Below, one piece after another: positions 43,705-51,923 of a stretch of 64,000 nucleotides of DNA. The stretch lies in assembly GCF_020991375.1 (NCBI RefSeq), contig NZ_JAJLQZ010000021.1, positions 1 through 64,000 of the forward strand, given 5' to 3'. Every line of letters begins with the position of its first letter. The stretch's first letter is position 1. The notes below the pieces were generated by a model. That model was not told where the DNA came from. It ran no database searches and worked only from the letters and a program-made list of their open reading frames with translations. Source of the DNA: Glycomyces amatae. GTDB taxonomy: Bacteria; Actinomycetota; Actinomycetes; Mycobacteriales; Micromonosporaceae. The position numbers were made by a program, and so were the translations under genes.

Positions 43705-44085
43705 GTGCGTTGCCGGGGCTGGGCGGGTTCGTGGCCGGGGTTCAGGCGAGCAGCGAGGCAGAGACGAGGGGTCGGTCCTGGGTGCGTTGCCGAGGCGGTG
43801 TCGGTGCTCGGGTGGGGTTAGGGCGGGCGGCGACGGCGTAAGGGAGGGGCCGGTCCTGCGGTGGTCGCCGAGGCCGGGGTGGTTGTTGGGTGAGGTTCGA
43901 GCGGTCAGCGATGGCGCGAGGGGCGGCGAGCTTGAGTGCGTTGCCGGGGCCGGGCTGGTGCCCGGTGAGGGTTCGGGCGGCGACGAAGCCGGGGGCCGGG
44001 ACCGAGGTAGGTGGCCGGGGCCGGGGCGGTGTGGGTCGCGCCGCTGCCGGTCATCGCTGCGGCGGCGGCGGGGTCGGTGGTGGCC
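43705..44085. repeat. Degenerate tandem repeat, ~77-bp unit
   Basis: Four to five imperfect copies beginning near 43705, 43782, 43861, 43936 and 44011. Units open with GTGCGTTGCCGGGGC-like sequence and continue through a G-rich stretch with TTCGGGCGG/CGACGAAG-like ends. Strongly strand-asymmetric: G on the plus strand, C on the minus. Confidence 0.6.
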
Positions 44086-44162
44086 GGGCTCGCCGAAGCG
44101 GCCTGCCGGGCGGTGGATGCCGCAGGAGTCGCAGTGCAGGGCATCGTCGTCGTGGTGGTCAT
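43905..44162 (-). CDS. Small ORF with consensus ribosome site inside the inverted-repeat element
   Basis: 85 residues, unlike any family I know. AAGGAGGTGA, the full anti-16S consensus, lies 7 bases before ATG 44162, which is the best evidence that it is translated. The N-terminal part is Thr/Ala-rich with a lone Cys (MTTTTTMPCTATPAAS), the C-terminal 35 residues are very basic (RLRRRPNPHRAPARPRQR) and are encoded by the tandem repeat units. It has no FxLD motif. It may be a passenger peptide, a leader for downstream translation, or a decayed gene. Confidence 0.4.
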   Translation of the reverse strand: MTTTTTMPCTATPAASTARQAASASPATTDPAAAAAMTGSGATHTAPAPATYLGPGPRLRRRPNPHRAPARPRQRTQARRPSRHR

Positions 44163-44876
44163 GGTGGGTTCACCTCCTTCCAAAGGTGTGGTCGCGTCCT
44201 CGCGGGCACGCGATGGTGGTCGCGTCGCCTGGCGAGGCTGCCCCGCGGCGCTGTCTCGCATCGCCGTCGAGTAGTCGCCGTAGCGGCCTGCCGGTCCTAT
44301 CCGGCGTGCCGGATGTGGCTCGGTTCGTCCTGTCCTTCCTGTCGGTGGTGGTGGTCGGGTGGGTGTGCTGGATACGCCCGGGGGTGTGTGCGGGACTCCG
44401 ACTGTGCTGGCCGGCGGTACCTCCTCAAGGAGGCCGCACTCCCGTCACATGCCCGTAGACCGCGGTGACGGTGGTACCAGCGCAGGACCGGAACGCGAGA
44501 CGAGCAACCCCCGTCCTAGCTGCGAGGGCGGCCCCGACACCAGTGGGCGGTACGAGCGGCCAGAGGCTGTCGTAGTCTGCATTAAATGAACACATCTCGT
44601 TCGCTTGCACTGATTCCGTAACCCTGTACGTACCCCAATCATCCCCCCGATAGCCCCACCCCGGCAACACCCACACGGGTAGAGAACCCTCACGTTTCCA
44701 CCGGTGCCCCTGCACCGCAACAACACCGACCACCGGATCCACAATGGCGCCCCGCCCGCCCGACCCTCCACTACCTCGGGCCCGCCAACCGACCCCAGCC
44801 CTCCACCCACCGCTTCGTCGCCGCCGCTTTAACCGCTCCCCCAACGCGACCGGCACCCGACCGACCCACCCCGGCG
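44163..44876. other. Gene-free 714 bp inside the element
   Basis: No frame here shows a family, steady codon bias or a ribosome site. A locally AT-rich stretch (44572-44640) may hold promoters. From about 44650 the plus strand becomes strongly C-rich (CCCCACCCCGG-like runs), reversing the G-rich skew of the left half. Confidence 0.5.
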
Positions 44877-44898
44877 CCCTAACTGAACGGCATTGGGC

Positions 44899-45756
44899 CT
44901 AGCCCTCGTGATCGCATCTCGCGTCGAGCATCGCCCACAGGTCCTCGCGCTGCGTCTGCGGCACCTCGACCGGCGTCGCGACCGGCTCGGCGCCGTCGAT
45001 CGCGATCCACACCATGAACCCGAACGGCTGCTTCGCGTCGCCCACCGCGTGGCCGCTGCACCGGGAGGCGTCGAAGCCGATCGGCACCACCACCTCGCCG
45101 CCGGGCCCCGGCACCGGATCACCGGCGCTCAGCTCGAAGAGCACGCTCCCCCGCACCTCGGTCACGGCGAGCACCGCCCCCGCCAGCGGCCGCACCGCCA
45201 GCTCCCCCGCGAGCGTGCCGTCCCCGGCCTCCGCCAGCGCCCCCAGCTCGACCTCGGCCGCCGCCCGCACCGCCTGCGCCGCGCACGCCTCCCGCACCAG
45301 CCGGTCGAGGGTCCCGTTCGGGTGAGGCAGCGCGGCCGCGACCTCGTGCACCGCACCGTCCTCGGTCGCGACCCTCAGCAGCGCCGTCGCGGGCGCGGCC
45401 GTCGACGCGGTCCCGTCGGGGCACCGCGCCTCCCCGTACTCGGTCATCAGGTCCCGCGGGTTCACGCTCGGCGGCACCTCCGCGTCGAACGCCTGCTCCC
45501 CCAAGGGCGCGAACGACTCCGTGACCAGCTCGACGCCGAGCACCCGCACCGGCGCGTCCCCGTGGTTGGTCACCGCGACCGCCACGACGCCCGGTTCCAT
45601 GAACGAGCGCCGGATCTCGGCGGTGGCGCTCAGGTCGGGGGCGGCGGACGGCGCGACCGGTGCGGCGGGCTCGGGTCGGGCCGAGTGCCCGGCCAGCCCG
45701 GCGGCCATGGCGGCCAGGAGGAACGCTCCGACGATGCCGATCCGGGCCCAGCGCAC
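44899..45756 (-). CDS. Uncharacterised secreted or membrane-anchored protein
   Basis: 285 residues, not recognised. An N-terminal signal or anchor helix (RIGIVGAFLLAAMAAGLAGH) leads to an Ala/Pro-rich linker, then a beta-rich domain (PGVVAVAVTNHGDAPVRVLGVELV) like an immunoglobulin-type or DUF4352-style module, and a second half with cysteines in EARCPDG, REACAAQ, ASRCSGH and DARCDH, probably two disulphides. GTG start at 45756 with GAGGAGG upstream. Its TAG stop lies at the right end of the inverted-repeat element. Confidence 0.7.
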   Translation of the reverse strand: MRWARIGIVGAFLLAAMAAGLAGHSARPEPAAPVAPSAAPDLSATAEIRRSFMEPGVVAVAVTNHGDAPVRVLGVELVTESFAPLGEQAFDAEVPPSVNPRDLMTEYGEARCPDGTASTAAPATALLRVATEDGAVHEVAAALPHPNGTLDRLVREACAAQAVRAAAEVELGALAEAGDGTLAGELAVRPLAGAVLAVTEVRGSVLFELSAGDPVPGPGGEVVVPIGFDASRCSGHAVGDAKQPFGFMVWIAIDGAEPVATPVEVPQTQREDLWAMLDARCDHEG

Positions 45757-45865
45757 GGCGCCTCCTCATCGAGCCGTCGACGGCGCGGCGGGCTCCCCGC
45801 CGCGGACCGGTCCAGTCTGGCACCGCGGCCGCGCCCTGTGAAGCCCTCGCGCCCTTCACCGCGGT

Positions 45866-46200
45866 CGCCGTCAGCGGTCGAACGAAGGCATCGACTTCGG
45901 CTGCGGTGTCGGACAAGGGCGTCGCTGGACGAACCCGCTGCGCGGAGAAGCGCTCCGCCGCCAGCGGTCGAACCCCCGGCGGTCGAGCGACCGCTTCGGC
46001 GTCGGCCCAGACCCGCCGTCGAAGCGAACCGGCCGTGGGGTCCGCTAGGCGGGGATCGGCCGCGGCGCCGACCAGGGCGCGCCGCTGGACGAACCGCCGA
46101 GCGGAGAGGCGCCCCGCCGCCAGCGGTCGAGCACCCGGGCTGGCGACCGCTTCGGCATCGTCCGAGACCGGCCGCGGCGGGTCCGCTACGCGGGGAGGCC
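45866..46200. repeat. Intergenic ~160-bp tandem repeat, about two copies plus a fragment
   Basis: Copy one runs about 45924-46083 (opening GCTGGACGAACC) and copy two 46084-46200, with a partial copy from about 45866. Spacing between shared motifs is 156-160 bp. Copy two runs into the 3' end of the downstream methyltransferase gene: TCCGCTAGGCGGGG in copy one corresponds to TCCGCTACGCGGGG over its stop. Apart from this the gap 45757-46185 contains nothing recognisable. Confidence 0.7.
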
Positions 46201-46998
46201 CGCCGCCGTCAGCAGGTGGTTGCTCGCGCCCAGCAGGGAGGGCTCGGACTCGATGACCCGCAGGCCCTCCATGAGGTGGCCGCGCAGCCGCTCGTCGTCG
46301 ATGAGGCGCTCCAGCTCGGGGATGTAGCCGGGGAAGCCCTGCACAGCGTACTGAGCGGCCCCGGCCAGGCCCGCGTCCGCGAACTCGGACGCGACCTCGC
46401 CCGGATGCGCCAGGTACGCGGTCGTGAACACGTCCTGCTCGTAGTACCGCAGGTCGCCTTCGCGCAGGATGCGCAGGCTGCCGTCGGGGGACAGGCCCTT
46501 GTCCTCGCCGCCCGCCCCGAACAGCAGGTAGTCGTTCCAGGCGGCGCTGCGGTTGATGGTCACGGCCGCGACGACCCCGCCGGGCCGGGTGCACCGCCGC
46601 GCCTCCGCCAGCGCCTGCACCCGCTGGGCCCGGTCGGTCAGGTGGTACAGGGGGCCCATGAGCAGCACCGCGTCGAAACTCGAGTCCCCGCAAGGGAGTT
46701 CGCGCGCGTCGCCGACGACCGCCTCGACGCCGGGCAGCCGCGCGGCGACGGCGACCTGGCTCGCGACGGGGTCGACGAGGGTGACCCGGTGCCCGTCGGC
46801 GGCCAGCCACGCCGAGTGGATCCCGGTGGCGCCGCCGACGTCGAGCACGTCGAGGTCCTTGCCGGGGAGTATGCGGCGCAGCAGGTCCTGCATGCGCGCG
46901 AACTCCAGGCGGCCGCGCGCGTTCCGCGTCAGCCGCTCGCGTTCGCCGCCGCGCTCGTAGTAGGCCGCGATCTCGGTTTCGAGTTCCCATTCGCTCAT
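46186..46998 (-). CDS. Class I SAM-dependent methyltransferase
   Basis: 270 residues: motif I LDVLDVGGATGIHSAWLA, motif II region VTLVDPVASQ, GDARELPCGDSSFDAVLLMGPLYHL (motif IV/V), then a variable C-terminal part. It resembles UbiE/Methyltransf_11 enzymes acting on small molecules; the substrate is not evident. ATG 46998 is chosen because the family starts with a short helix before motif I; longer in-frame starts add Arg-rich sequence with no ribosome site. Confidence 0.85.
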   Translation of the reverse strand: MSEWELETEIAAYYERGGERERLTRNARGRLEFARMQDLLRRILPGKDLDVLDVGGATGIHSAWLAADGHRVTLVDPVASQVAVAARLPGVEAVVGDARELPCGDSSFDAVLLMGPLYHLTDRAQRVQALAEARRCTRPGGVVAAVTINRSAAWNDYLLFGAGGEDKGLSPDGSLRILREGDLRYYEQDVFTTAYLAHPGEVASEFADAGLAGAAQYAVQGFPGYIPELERLIDDERLRGHLMEGLRVIESEPSLLGASNHLLTAAGLPA

Positions 46999-47191
46999 CC
47001 GTCGATGGTCCGGGAAGCGTTTGCGGACCGCCACCGATTTACGGCCGGGACACGCGAACGGCGGCCGGTCTGCCGGGCCCGTGCACTCCCGCAAGCGCAT
47101 GGGGCCGGTCGGCTGGCCGCCGCTGTGCTATCTCACCTCATCGCCTCCGAGGCCCGGCGCGCGGCTCCCCCGCGAAGCGGGCCGGGCGGCC

Positions 47192-47809
47192 TCAGCCCGC
47201 GGCGACCCGCAGGCCGAGGGCGACCATCACCGCGCCGGTGACCCCGTTGATCCAGGCGCGCACGCGCGGCCGGTCGAGCAGTTTGCGCAGGAGTCCGATC
47301 AGGTTGGCCAGCAACAGGAACCATACGGCGACAACGGTCATGGCGACGGCCGCGAGCTCGCCGATGAGCCCCCATTCGGCGCCGGAGCCGATGAACTGGG
47401 GCATGAGCGCGGTGAAGAACACGGCGGCCTTGGGGTTGAGCACGTTGCACAGCAGGCCGGAGCGGAACGCGGCCGCGCGGCTCATGCCGTGGTCGAGCTC
47501 GATCGCGTCGGCGGGCGTGCGCCGCTCCTTGATCGCGGCGCGGATCGAGCGGACGCCCAGGTAGACGAGGTAGGCCGCGCCCGCGAACTTGACGACGGCG
47601 AACGCGACCGCCGAGGCCGCGAGGAGTGCGGCCATCCCTGCGGAGGCGGCGAAGACCCACACCGAGACGCCGAGTCCGATCCCGATCGCGGTCCACATCC
47701 CGCTGGCGCGCCCGGCGAGGACCGTGTTGCGCACGACCATCGCGAAGTCGGGTCCGGGGACGATGGCGGCGATGAGGATCGCCAGCGCGAAGAGCAGCAG
47801 CACGGTCAT
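47192..47809 (-). CDS. LysE/RhtB-family amino acid exporter
   Basis: 205 residues, six membrane helices. The family signature ALAILIAAIVPGPDFAMVVRNT and the cytoplasmic NVLNPKAAVFFTALMPQF are present. It probably exports amino acids or homoserine-lactone-like compounds. GAGGAG lies 5 bases before ATG 47809. Lone gene. Confidence 0.92.
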   Translation of the reverse strand: MTVLLLFALAILIAAIVPGPDFAMVVRNTVLAGRASGMWTAIGIGLGVSVWVFAASAGMAALLAASAVAFAVVKFAGAAYLVYLGVRSIRAAIKERRTPADAIELDHGMSRAAAFRSGLLCNVLNPKAAVFFTALMPQFIGSGAEWGLIGELAAVAMTVVAVWFLLLANLIGLLRKLLDRPRVRAWINGVTGAVMVALGLRVAAG

Positions 47810-47942
47810 CGGGTCTCCTCGGTTCGGGTGGGGACCCGTCGATACTGGCACCGCCGGGGGCCGGTCGCATCAGGATGATGACCGGGTTCACCGACCGGGT
47901 CCGGGCGCGGGGTCGCCGCAGCGCCGCTCCCATGGGACCTGC

Positions 47943-48647
47943 TCAGGCGGGGTCGCTGCGTCGCCAGTACTGCTTCTTGTCCTTGTCGTAGACGACGACG
48001 CCCAGGACGGCGAGCTCGTCGCGCAGCTCCCGCAGGTCGTCCTCCTTCGACTTCTCCAGGGCCTGCCCGCGGGCCTTGAGCACCGCGTCGGCGCCCTTCG
48101 GGAGCCCCTCGGCGCCGGGGACCCAGCGGCGGAACTCGTCGGCGTACGGGTCGCCGTCGGGCAGCCAGGCGTATCCGTGCCGGCGCAGGGCGGCCGCGAG
48201 CTCGTCGCGGTCGAGGTCGAACGGGACGCGGGCGAGTTCCTGGCGGCGGTGGCCGAGCACGACGAGCTGCTTGTCCTGCACGAACACCGAGGCCGTGTCG
48301 GCGCGGTCGACGCCGCGCCGGTAGTCGCCGCGTTCGAGTTCGAGCCGGGCGGAGCCGACGGTGACGGTGAGCATCTCGTGGATCGCCCACAGGGCCAGGA
48401 GGACGCCGACGACGAGGCCGAGCGCGAGGGCGACGATGAGCCGCACCGTCTCGGGCAGATCGGTGAACAGCTCGAACAGGCCTTGGAAGGGGAACCAGGA
48501 GAGCCCGGTGATCCACTCGGCGACGAGGGACAGCCCCCATCCGAGGGCGGCCCCCACGAGCGGCAGGCCCGCGAGGAGCGCCGGCCTGGCCCAGGCCGGG
48601 TCGGCCACGGTGGTGCGGGCGCCGCCGGCGGTGCGATCGGTGGACAT
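47943..48647 (-). CDS. YqeB-family membrane protein
   Basis: 234 residues. Two membrane helices (about 22-46 and 68-92) are followed by a PH-like/bPH region (LTVTVGSARLELERGDYRRGVDRADTASVFVQDKQLVVLG) and a C-terminal helical part ending GVVVYDKDKKQYWRR, characteristic of actinobacterial YqeB-family proteins. Function unknown. GGAAAGG precedes ATG 48647. Confidence 0.8.
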   Translation of the reverse strand: MSTDRTAGGARTTVADPAWARPALLAGLPLVGAALGWGLSLVAEWITGLSWFPFQGLFELFTDLPETVRLIVALALGLVVGVLLALWAIHEMLTVTVGSARLELERGDYRRGVDRADTASVFVQDKQLVVLGHRRQELARVPFDLDRDELAAALRRHGYAWLPDGDPYADEFRRWVPGAEGLPKGADAVLKARGQALEKSKEDDLRELRDELAVLGVVVYDKDKKQYWRRSDPA

Positions 48648-48950
48648 GGGCTCGCCGCCTTTCCGTCGAGTGCGAACGCCCCCAGCATAGGCACACCATT
48701 TCACCAGGGAAAACACTGTACTGAAGGACTACTCCGCAAGGAGGAGAACGGGAGCGGTGCGCGATACCAAAGCCGCCGTCCGCGGGCGGCGGCCGATACC
48801 AAAGTCGCAGTGCGGCCCTACCTCCGTCCGAACGATCCGAGGCTCATTCAGGCGAAACCGGTACGAACAGGATTCACGCTGGCTACGATCCAGAGCGTTC
48901 GATCCGGGACGCGGCACGGGGTGCGCCGCGCGTGGGAAGGGGCCGATCCG

Positions 48951-49436
48951 ATGCCGTACCGCTCTCTGTCGCTCGCCGCGGCGGCGACCGCGCTGATCCT
49001 GTCCGGGTCGGCCTCGACCGCCTCGACGCGGGACGGCGAGGCCGGCGGCTTCTACGCGGACGTGGCCCTGAACGAGGGCGAGGGCCGGTGCGAGGCCAAC
49101 GACGTCCCGGTCGGCGCGGCCCCGCCCGCGGCGGTCACCGTCAAGGCGAGCGACGCGCCCCTGGGCTGCACCGGGCCCGTCCGCCTCGACCTCAAGGGCG
49201 ACCTCGCGGTCGTCTTCGACGACGCGGAGGGGACCGCCGCGATCGGCGCGATCCGGGTGGACGCGACCAAGTTCGGCTTCACCTGCGGCTACGAGTCCGG
49301 ACGGGTCGTGTTCGAGCGCGACGGCGCGACGCGGACGTACACGGGCGGGCCGTACCGGGGCGAGAAGGTCGAGGGCCCGTTCGTGTGCCCCGACGCGGTG
49401 AACCTCGACTCGGCCTCGCTGACCTTCCACCGGTAG
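48951..49436 (+). CDS. Uncharacterised secreted protein
   Basis: 161 residues with a Sec signal peptide (LSLAAAATALILSGSASTAST) and a beta-rich mature part. Four cysteines (GRCEAND, LGCTGP, TCGYES, VCPDA) could form two disulphides. Not recognised as a family. GAAGGGG lies 8 bases before ATG 48951. The 300 bp upstream (48648-48950) hold no gene. Confidence 0.65.
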   Translation: MPYRSLSLAAAATALILSGSASTASTRDGEAGGFYADVALNEGEGRCEANDVPVGAAPPAAVTVKASDAPLGCTGPVRLDLKGDLAVVFDDAEGTAAIGAIRVDATKFGFTCGYESGRVVFERDGATRTYTGGPYRGEKVEGPFVCPDAVNLDSASLTFHR

Positions 49437-49524
49437 GAGGCGGCCGCAGTGCGCTCCGCGCCGTCAGCCGCGTCCGAACCGGTCGCCGCCGGGCGGCGGC
49501 AGGCCGCCTCCCGCTCACCTGGCA

Positions 49525-49600
49525 CCGCCTGAACCGGCACGGCCGCGCTGCCCGCCTCTCCTGCCGCCGGGCGGCAGGCCGCCTGAACCGGCACGGCCGC
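49525..49600. repeat. Direct repeat in the 318-bp gap after the secreted protein
   Basis: A 22-bp sequence with core CCTGAACCGGCACGGCC occurs identically at 49525-49546 and 49579-49600, and the flanking CCGCCGGGCGGC(GG)CAGGCCGCCT block is also repeated (from about 49486 and 49563). Otherwise nothing is seen in 49437-49754. Confidence 0.7.
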
Positions 49601-49754
49601 ATCGCCCACGGCTTCCACCGCCCGGACCGGCCCCACCGCGCTGCGGCGAGGTGCGCCCGCCGGCCGCGTCACCGGAAAGCGCGGCCGCGGTGGCCGGACT
49701 CCCGCTTCGCGGGCGAACCGACTCGGCGGCCGTGCCCGGGCCGTGGGACTCGGC

Positions 49755-50399
49755 CTAGTTCGCGATCGAGACGACGCGGCCCGCGGCGGCCGGGTCCTCG
49801 GCCGCGTCGAGCAGCGCCTTCGCGAAGTCGGCCCTGGTGACCTGGAAGCCGCCGGGGACGTTGCGGTCCAAGGCACTCCGGTAGCGGCCCTTCCCCGGGC
49901 GGTCCGTGAGCATCCCGGCGCGGGCGATCGTCCACGGCAGGCCCGAGGCCCGCGCGAGCTCCTCGGCCCGGCGGGCGTCCGCGTTGGCGTGCCGCAGGAC
50001 CCGCGCGAGGATCACGGGCTTGACGAAGTACCTGGTGAACGGGTCGTCCCCGGGGCCGGGGCTGTGGGCGCTGTTGCTGGCGACCACGAGCCGGGCACCG
50101 CCCTCGGCCTCGCGCACCGCGGCGGCGGCCGCCCGGGCGGCATCGGCGCAGACGGTCGTGGGCCGCTTCTGGTCGCGCGGGGCCACGACGCTGACCACGG
50201 CCTCGCTGCCGATGACGGCGGGTGCGAGCGACTGGGGGTCGGTCGCCTCGGCGACCACGACGGTGACGGCGGCCCGGAGGTCGTCGGGCAGGCGGGCCGG
50301 ATCGCGCACGACGGCCGCGACCTCGTGCCCGCGGGCGAGCGCCTGGCGCACGACCTCCCGTCCGGTGCCGCCGGTCGCGCCGAGAACAGTCAGCTTCAT
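49755..50399 (-). CDS. NAD(P)H-binding oxidoreductase, atypical SDR (NmrA/YwnB-like)
   Basis: 214 residues: N-terminal KLTVLGATGGTGREVVRQAL (dinucleotide-binding GxxGxxG), VVASNSAHSP and GLPWTIARAGML typical of the NAD(P)-binding_10 group. These act as quinone or flavin reductases or redox sensors. ATG 50399 with GAGGGG upstream. Divergent from a TetR gene with two operators between them, so it is the probable target of that regulator. Confidence 0.9.
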   Translation of the reverse strand: MKLTVLGATGGTGREVVRQALARGHEVAAVVRDPARLPDDLRAAVTVVVAEATDPQSLAPAVIGSEAVVSVVAPRDQKRPTTVCADAARAAAAAVREAEGGARLVVASNSAHSPGPGDDPFTRYFVKPVILARVLRHANADARRAEELARASGLPWTIARAGMLTDRPGKGRYRSALDRNVPGGFQVTRADFAKALLDAAEDPAAAGRVVSIAN

Positions 50400-50416
50400 G
50401 ATACCCCTCGAAGGTT

Positions 50417-50461
50417 GGTGAGTATTCACTAACCATTAGACTAGGTAAGTATTCACTCACC
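50417..50461. promoter_or_regulatory. Twin TetR operators
   Basis: GGTGAGTATTCACTAACC (50417-50434) and GGTAAGTATTCACTCACC (50444-50461), imperfect palindromes sharing the core AGTATTCACT, centres 27 bp apart, between the divergent starts. Confidence 0.75.
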
Positions 50462-50475
50462 CGTCAAGGGAGATC

Positions 50476-51042
50476 ATGGGCACACGAGACCGCATCCTGG
50501 ACGCCGCCGCCTCGGTCATGCGCGACCGCGGCGTCGCCCACGCCACCACCAAGGAGATCGCCCGCGTCGCCGACTGCTCGGAAGCGCTGCTGTACAAGCA
50601 CTTCCCGAGCAAGACGGCACTGCTCCTCCACGTGCTCCAGGAGCGCATGCCCGCGTTCGGCGCGAAGGCCGTGCCCGGCGAGGCGACCGTGGAGGCGAAC
50701 CTCGAGGCCGTCGCCCGCAGCGCGGCGCGCTTCTACCTGCGCGGCTTCCCGATGATGGCCTCGGCGGTCGCCCAGCCCGAGCTCCTGGCCGCGCTGCGCG
50801 ACGCCCTCGCCGAGCACGGGGCCGGGCCCGGCCGCCCGGTCGACGCCGTCGCCGACTACCTGGCGGCGGAGCAGCGGCTCGGGCGCGTGGCGGCGACCGC
50901 CGACCCGGACGCCGCAGCGGCGCTCCTCATGGGCGCGTGCTTCCAGCAGGGGTTCCTCGCCTACTTCAACGGCGGCGCCGACATCCCGAAGACGTTGGCG
51001 GCCATGCTCGTCGCCGCGGTCATGCCGGGCCTGCGGCCGTAA
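50476..51042 (+). CDS. TetR-family regulator
   Basis: 188 residues. Helix-turn-helix TTKEIARVADCSEALLYKHFPSKTALL, ligand domain after residue 60. AGGGAGA lies before ATG 50476. The second operator ends 14 bases before its start codon, so it should be autoregulated and control the divergent NAD(P)H oxidoreductase. Confidence 0.92.
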   Translation: MGTRDRILDAAASVMRDRGVAHATTKEIARVADCSEALLYKHFPSKTALLLHVLQERMPAFGAKAVPGEATVEANLEAVARSAARFYLRGFPMMASAVAQPELLAALRDALAEHGAGPGRPVDAVADYLAAEQRLGRVAATADPDAAAALLMGACFQQGFLAYFNGGADIPKTLAAMLVAAVMPGLRP

Positions 51043-51078
51043 GCGGCACGAATCCCGAAACACACTCGCGATTCGTAC

Positions 51079-51084
51079 TAGTCT
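51079..51084 (+). promoter_or_regulatory. -10 box of leaderless VOC gene
   Basis: TAGTCT, then 6 bases and the ATG at 51091, with no Shine-Dalgarno. Confidence 0.5.
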
Positions 51085-51090
51085 CGTGGG

Positions 51091-51843
51091 ATGGCGATCC
51101 GATGGACTACCGCGTTCTGGGACTTTCCCGCCGAAGGCTTCGAGGCGGGCATCGCGTTCTGGCTCAAGGTCACCGACACGACGCTCTCACCCCGCCGCGG
51201 CCCGGACGGCGCGTTCGCGACCCTGGTCCCCGCCGAGGGCGACCCGTGCCTGCGGGTGCAGCGCGTCCGGGAAGGCAAGGGCGGCAACCACCTCGACCTG
51301 CACGTGGACGACGTGGAGGCCGAGGCCGAGCGCGCCCGGGAGCTCGGCGCGACCCTCGTGGCGCGGGAGGAGGGCCTCGTGGTCCTGCGCTCCCCCGGCG
51401 GCTTCGCGTTCTGCCTGGTCGAGCATGAGGGCGAAGCCGAGGTACCGCCGCCGCTGACATGGCCCGGCGGCCAGCGCAGCCGCACCGACCAGCTCTGCAT
51501 CGACGTCCCGCCGCAGGCCTTCGACCACGAGCTGATGTTCTGGCAGTCGCTCACCGGCTGGCCGCAGACCGGCAAGGACTGGCGGGAGTTCCGCCGGCTC
51601 GTGCCCCCGCGGGAGATCCCGCTGCACTTCCTCCTCCAGCGGCTGGACTCGGCCGAGCAGGGGCAGAGCACCGCCGCGCACATCGACCTGTCCTGCGTCG
51701 GCGTCGAGGCCGAGACCGAGCGGCACGTGGCGCTGGGCGCCGAGGCCCTCCGGCGCCACCAGTACTGGCAGGTCATGCGCGACCCCGCGGGGCTGACGTA
51801 CTGCATCACCGACAAGAACCCGGACTGGCACCCGAGCGACTGA
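51091..51843 (+). CDS. Two-domain VOC-superfamily protein
   Basis: 250 residues of two glyoxalase-like halves: the first with NHLDLHVDDVEAEAERARELGA and LRSPGGFAFCLVEHE, the second with TDQLCIDVPPQAFDHELMFW and MRDPAGLTYCITDK. This matches the actinobacterial glyoxalase-like domain proteins. Predicted leaderless. Substrate unknown; this is the fourth VOC gene in the window. Confidence 0.87.
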   Translation: MAIRWTTAFWDFPAEGFEAGIAFWLKVTDTTLSPRRGPDGAFATLVPAEGDPCLRVQRVREGKGGNHLDLHVDDVEAEAERARELGATLVAREEGLVVLRSPGGFAFCLVEHEGEAEVPPPLTWPGGQRSRTDQLCIDVPPQAFDHELMFWQSLTGWPQTGKDWREFRRLVPPREIPLHFLLQRLDSAEQGQSTAAHIDLSCVGVEAETERHVALGAEALRRHQYWQVMRDPAGLTYCITDKNPDWHPSD

Positions 51844-51878
51844 GGCTCCCCCGGAACAGAGAGGCCGGTCACCGATGC

Positions 51879-51917
51879 GCCTATAGCTTGTAGGTGAAGG
51901 CCTAAAGGCTATAGGCT
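51879..51917. promoter_or_regulatory. TetR operator overlapping its own -10 box
   Basis: GCCTATAGC (51879-51887) and GCTATAGGC (51908-51916), a perfect 9+9 repeat, with an inner TAGG/CCTA pair. The right arm overlaps TAGGCT (51912-51917), the -10 of the TetR gene whose GTG is 6 bases further on. Confidence 0.7.
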
Positions 51918-51923
51918 GGGCGG

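Larger units (their letters stand above)
43623..44897. mobile_element. Non-autonomous element with 21-bp terminal inverted repeats
   Basis: The ends carry inverted copies of a 21-bp sequence (43623-43643 and 44877-44897) with one mismatch; the shared core is CGTTCAGTTAGGG. Similarity weakly extends outward and inward (GGCCTA.., ..GCCGG). CCTA occurs outside both ends (43617-43620 and 44898-44901), a possible 4-bp target duplication, offset by 2 bases on the left. The 1275 bp is the size of a simple insertion sequence but holds no transposase frame in any of six. It contains degenerate tandem repeats and one small ORF with a perfect Shine-Dalgarno. The right end abuts the stop codon of the gene at 44899. 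Confidence 0.6.

Noticed and set aside
43905..44162. The 85-codon ORF as an FxLD lanthipeptide precursor
   Set aside because: It has no FxLD motif and only one Cys, so it cannot be the expected precursor.
43890..44468. 192-codon plus-strand frame in the inverted-repeat element as a transposase
   Set aside because: No DDE/D motif, helix-turn-helix or family resemblance; Gly/Arg-rich low complexity only.
45119..46990. 623-codon minus-strand frame spanning the 160-bp repeats
   Set aside because: It is out of frame with the methyltransferase and the secreted protein at either end; repeated peptides in it merely reflect the DNA repeat.
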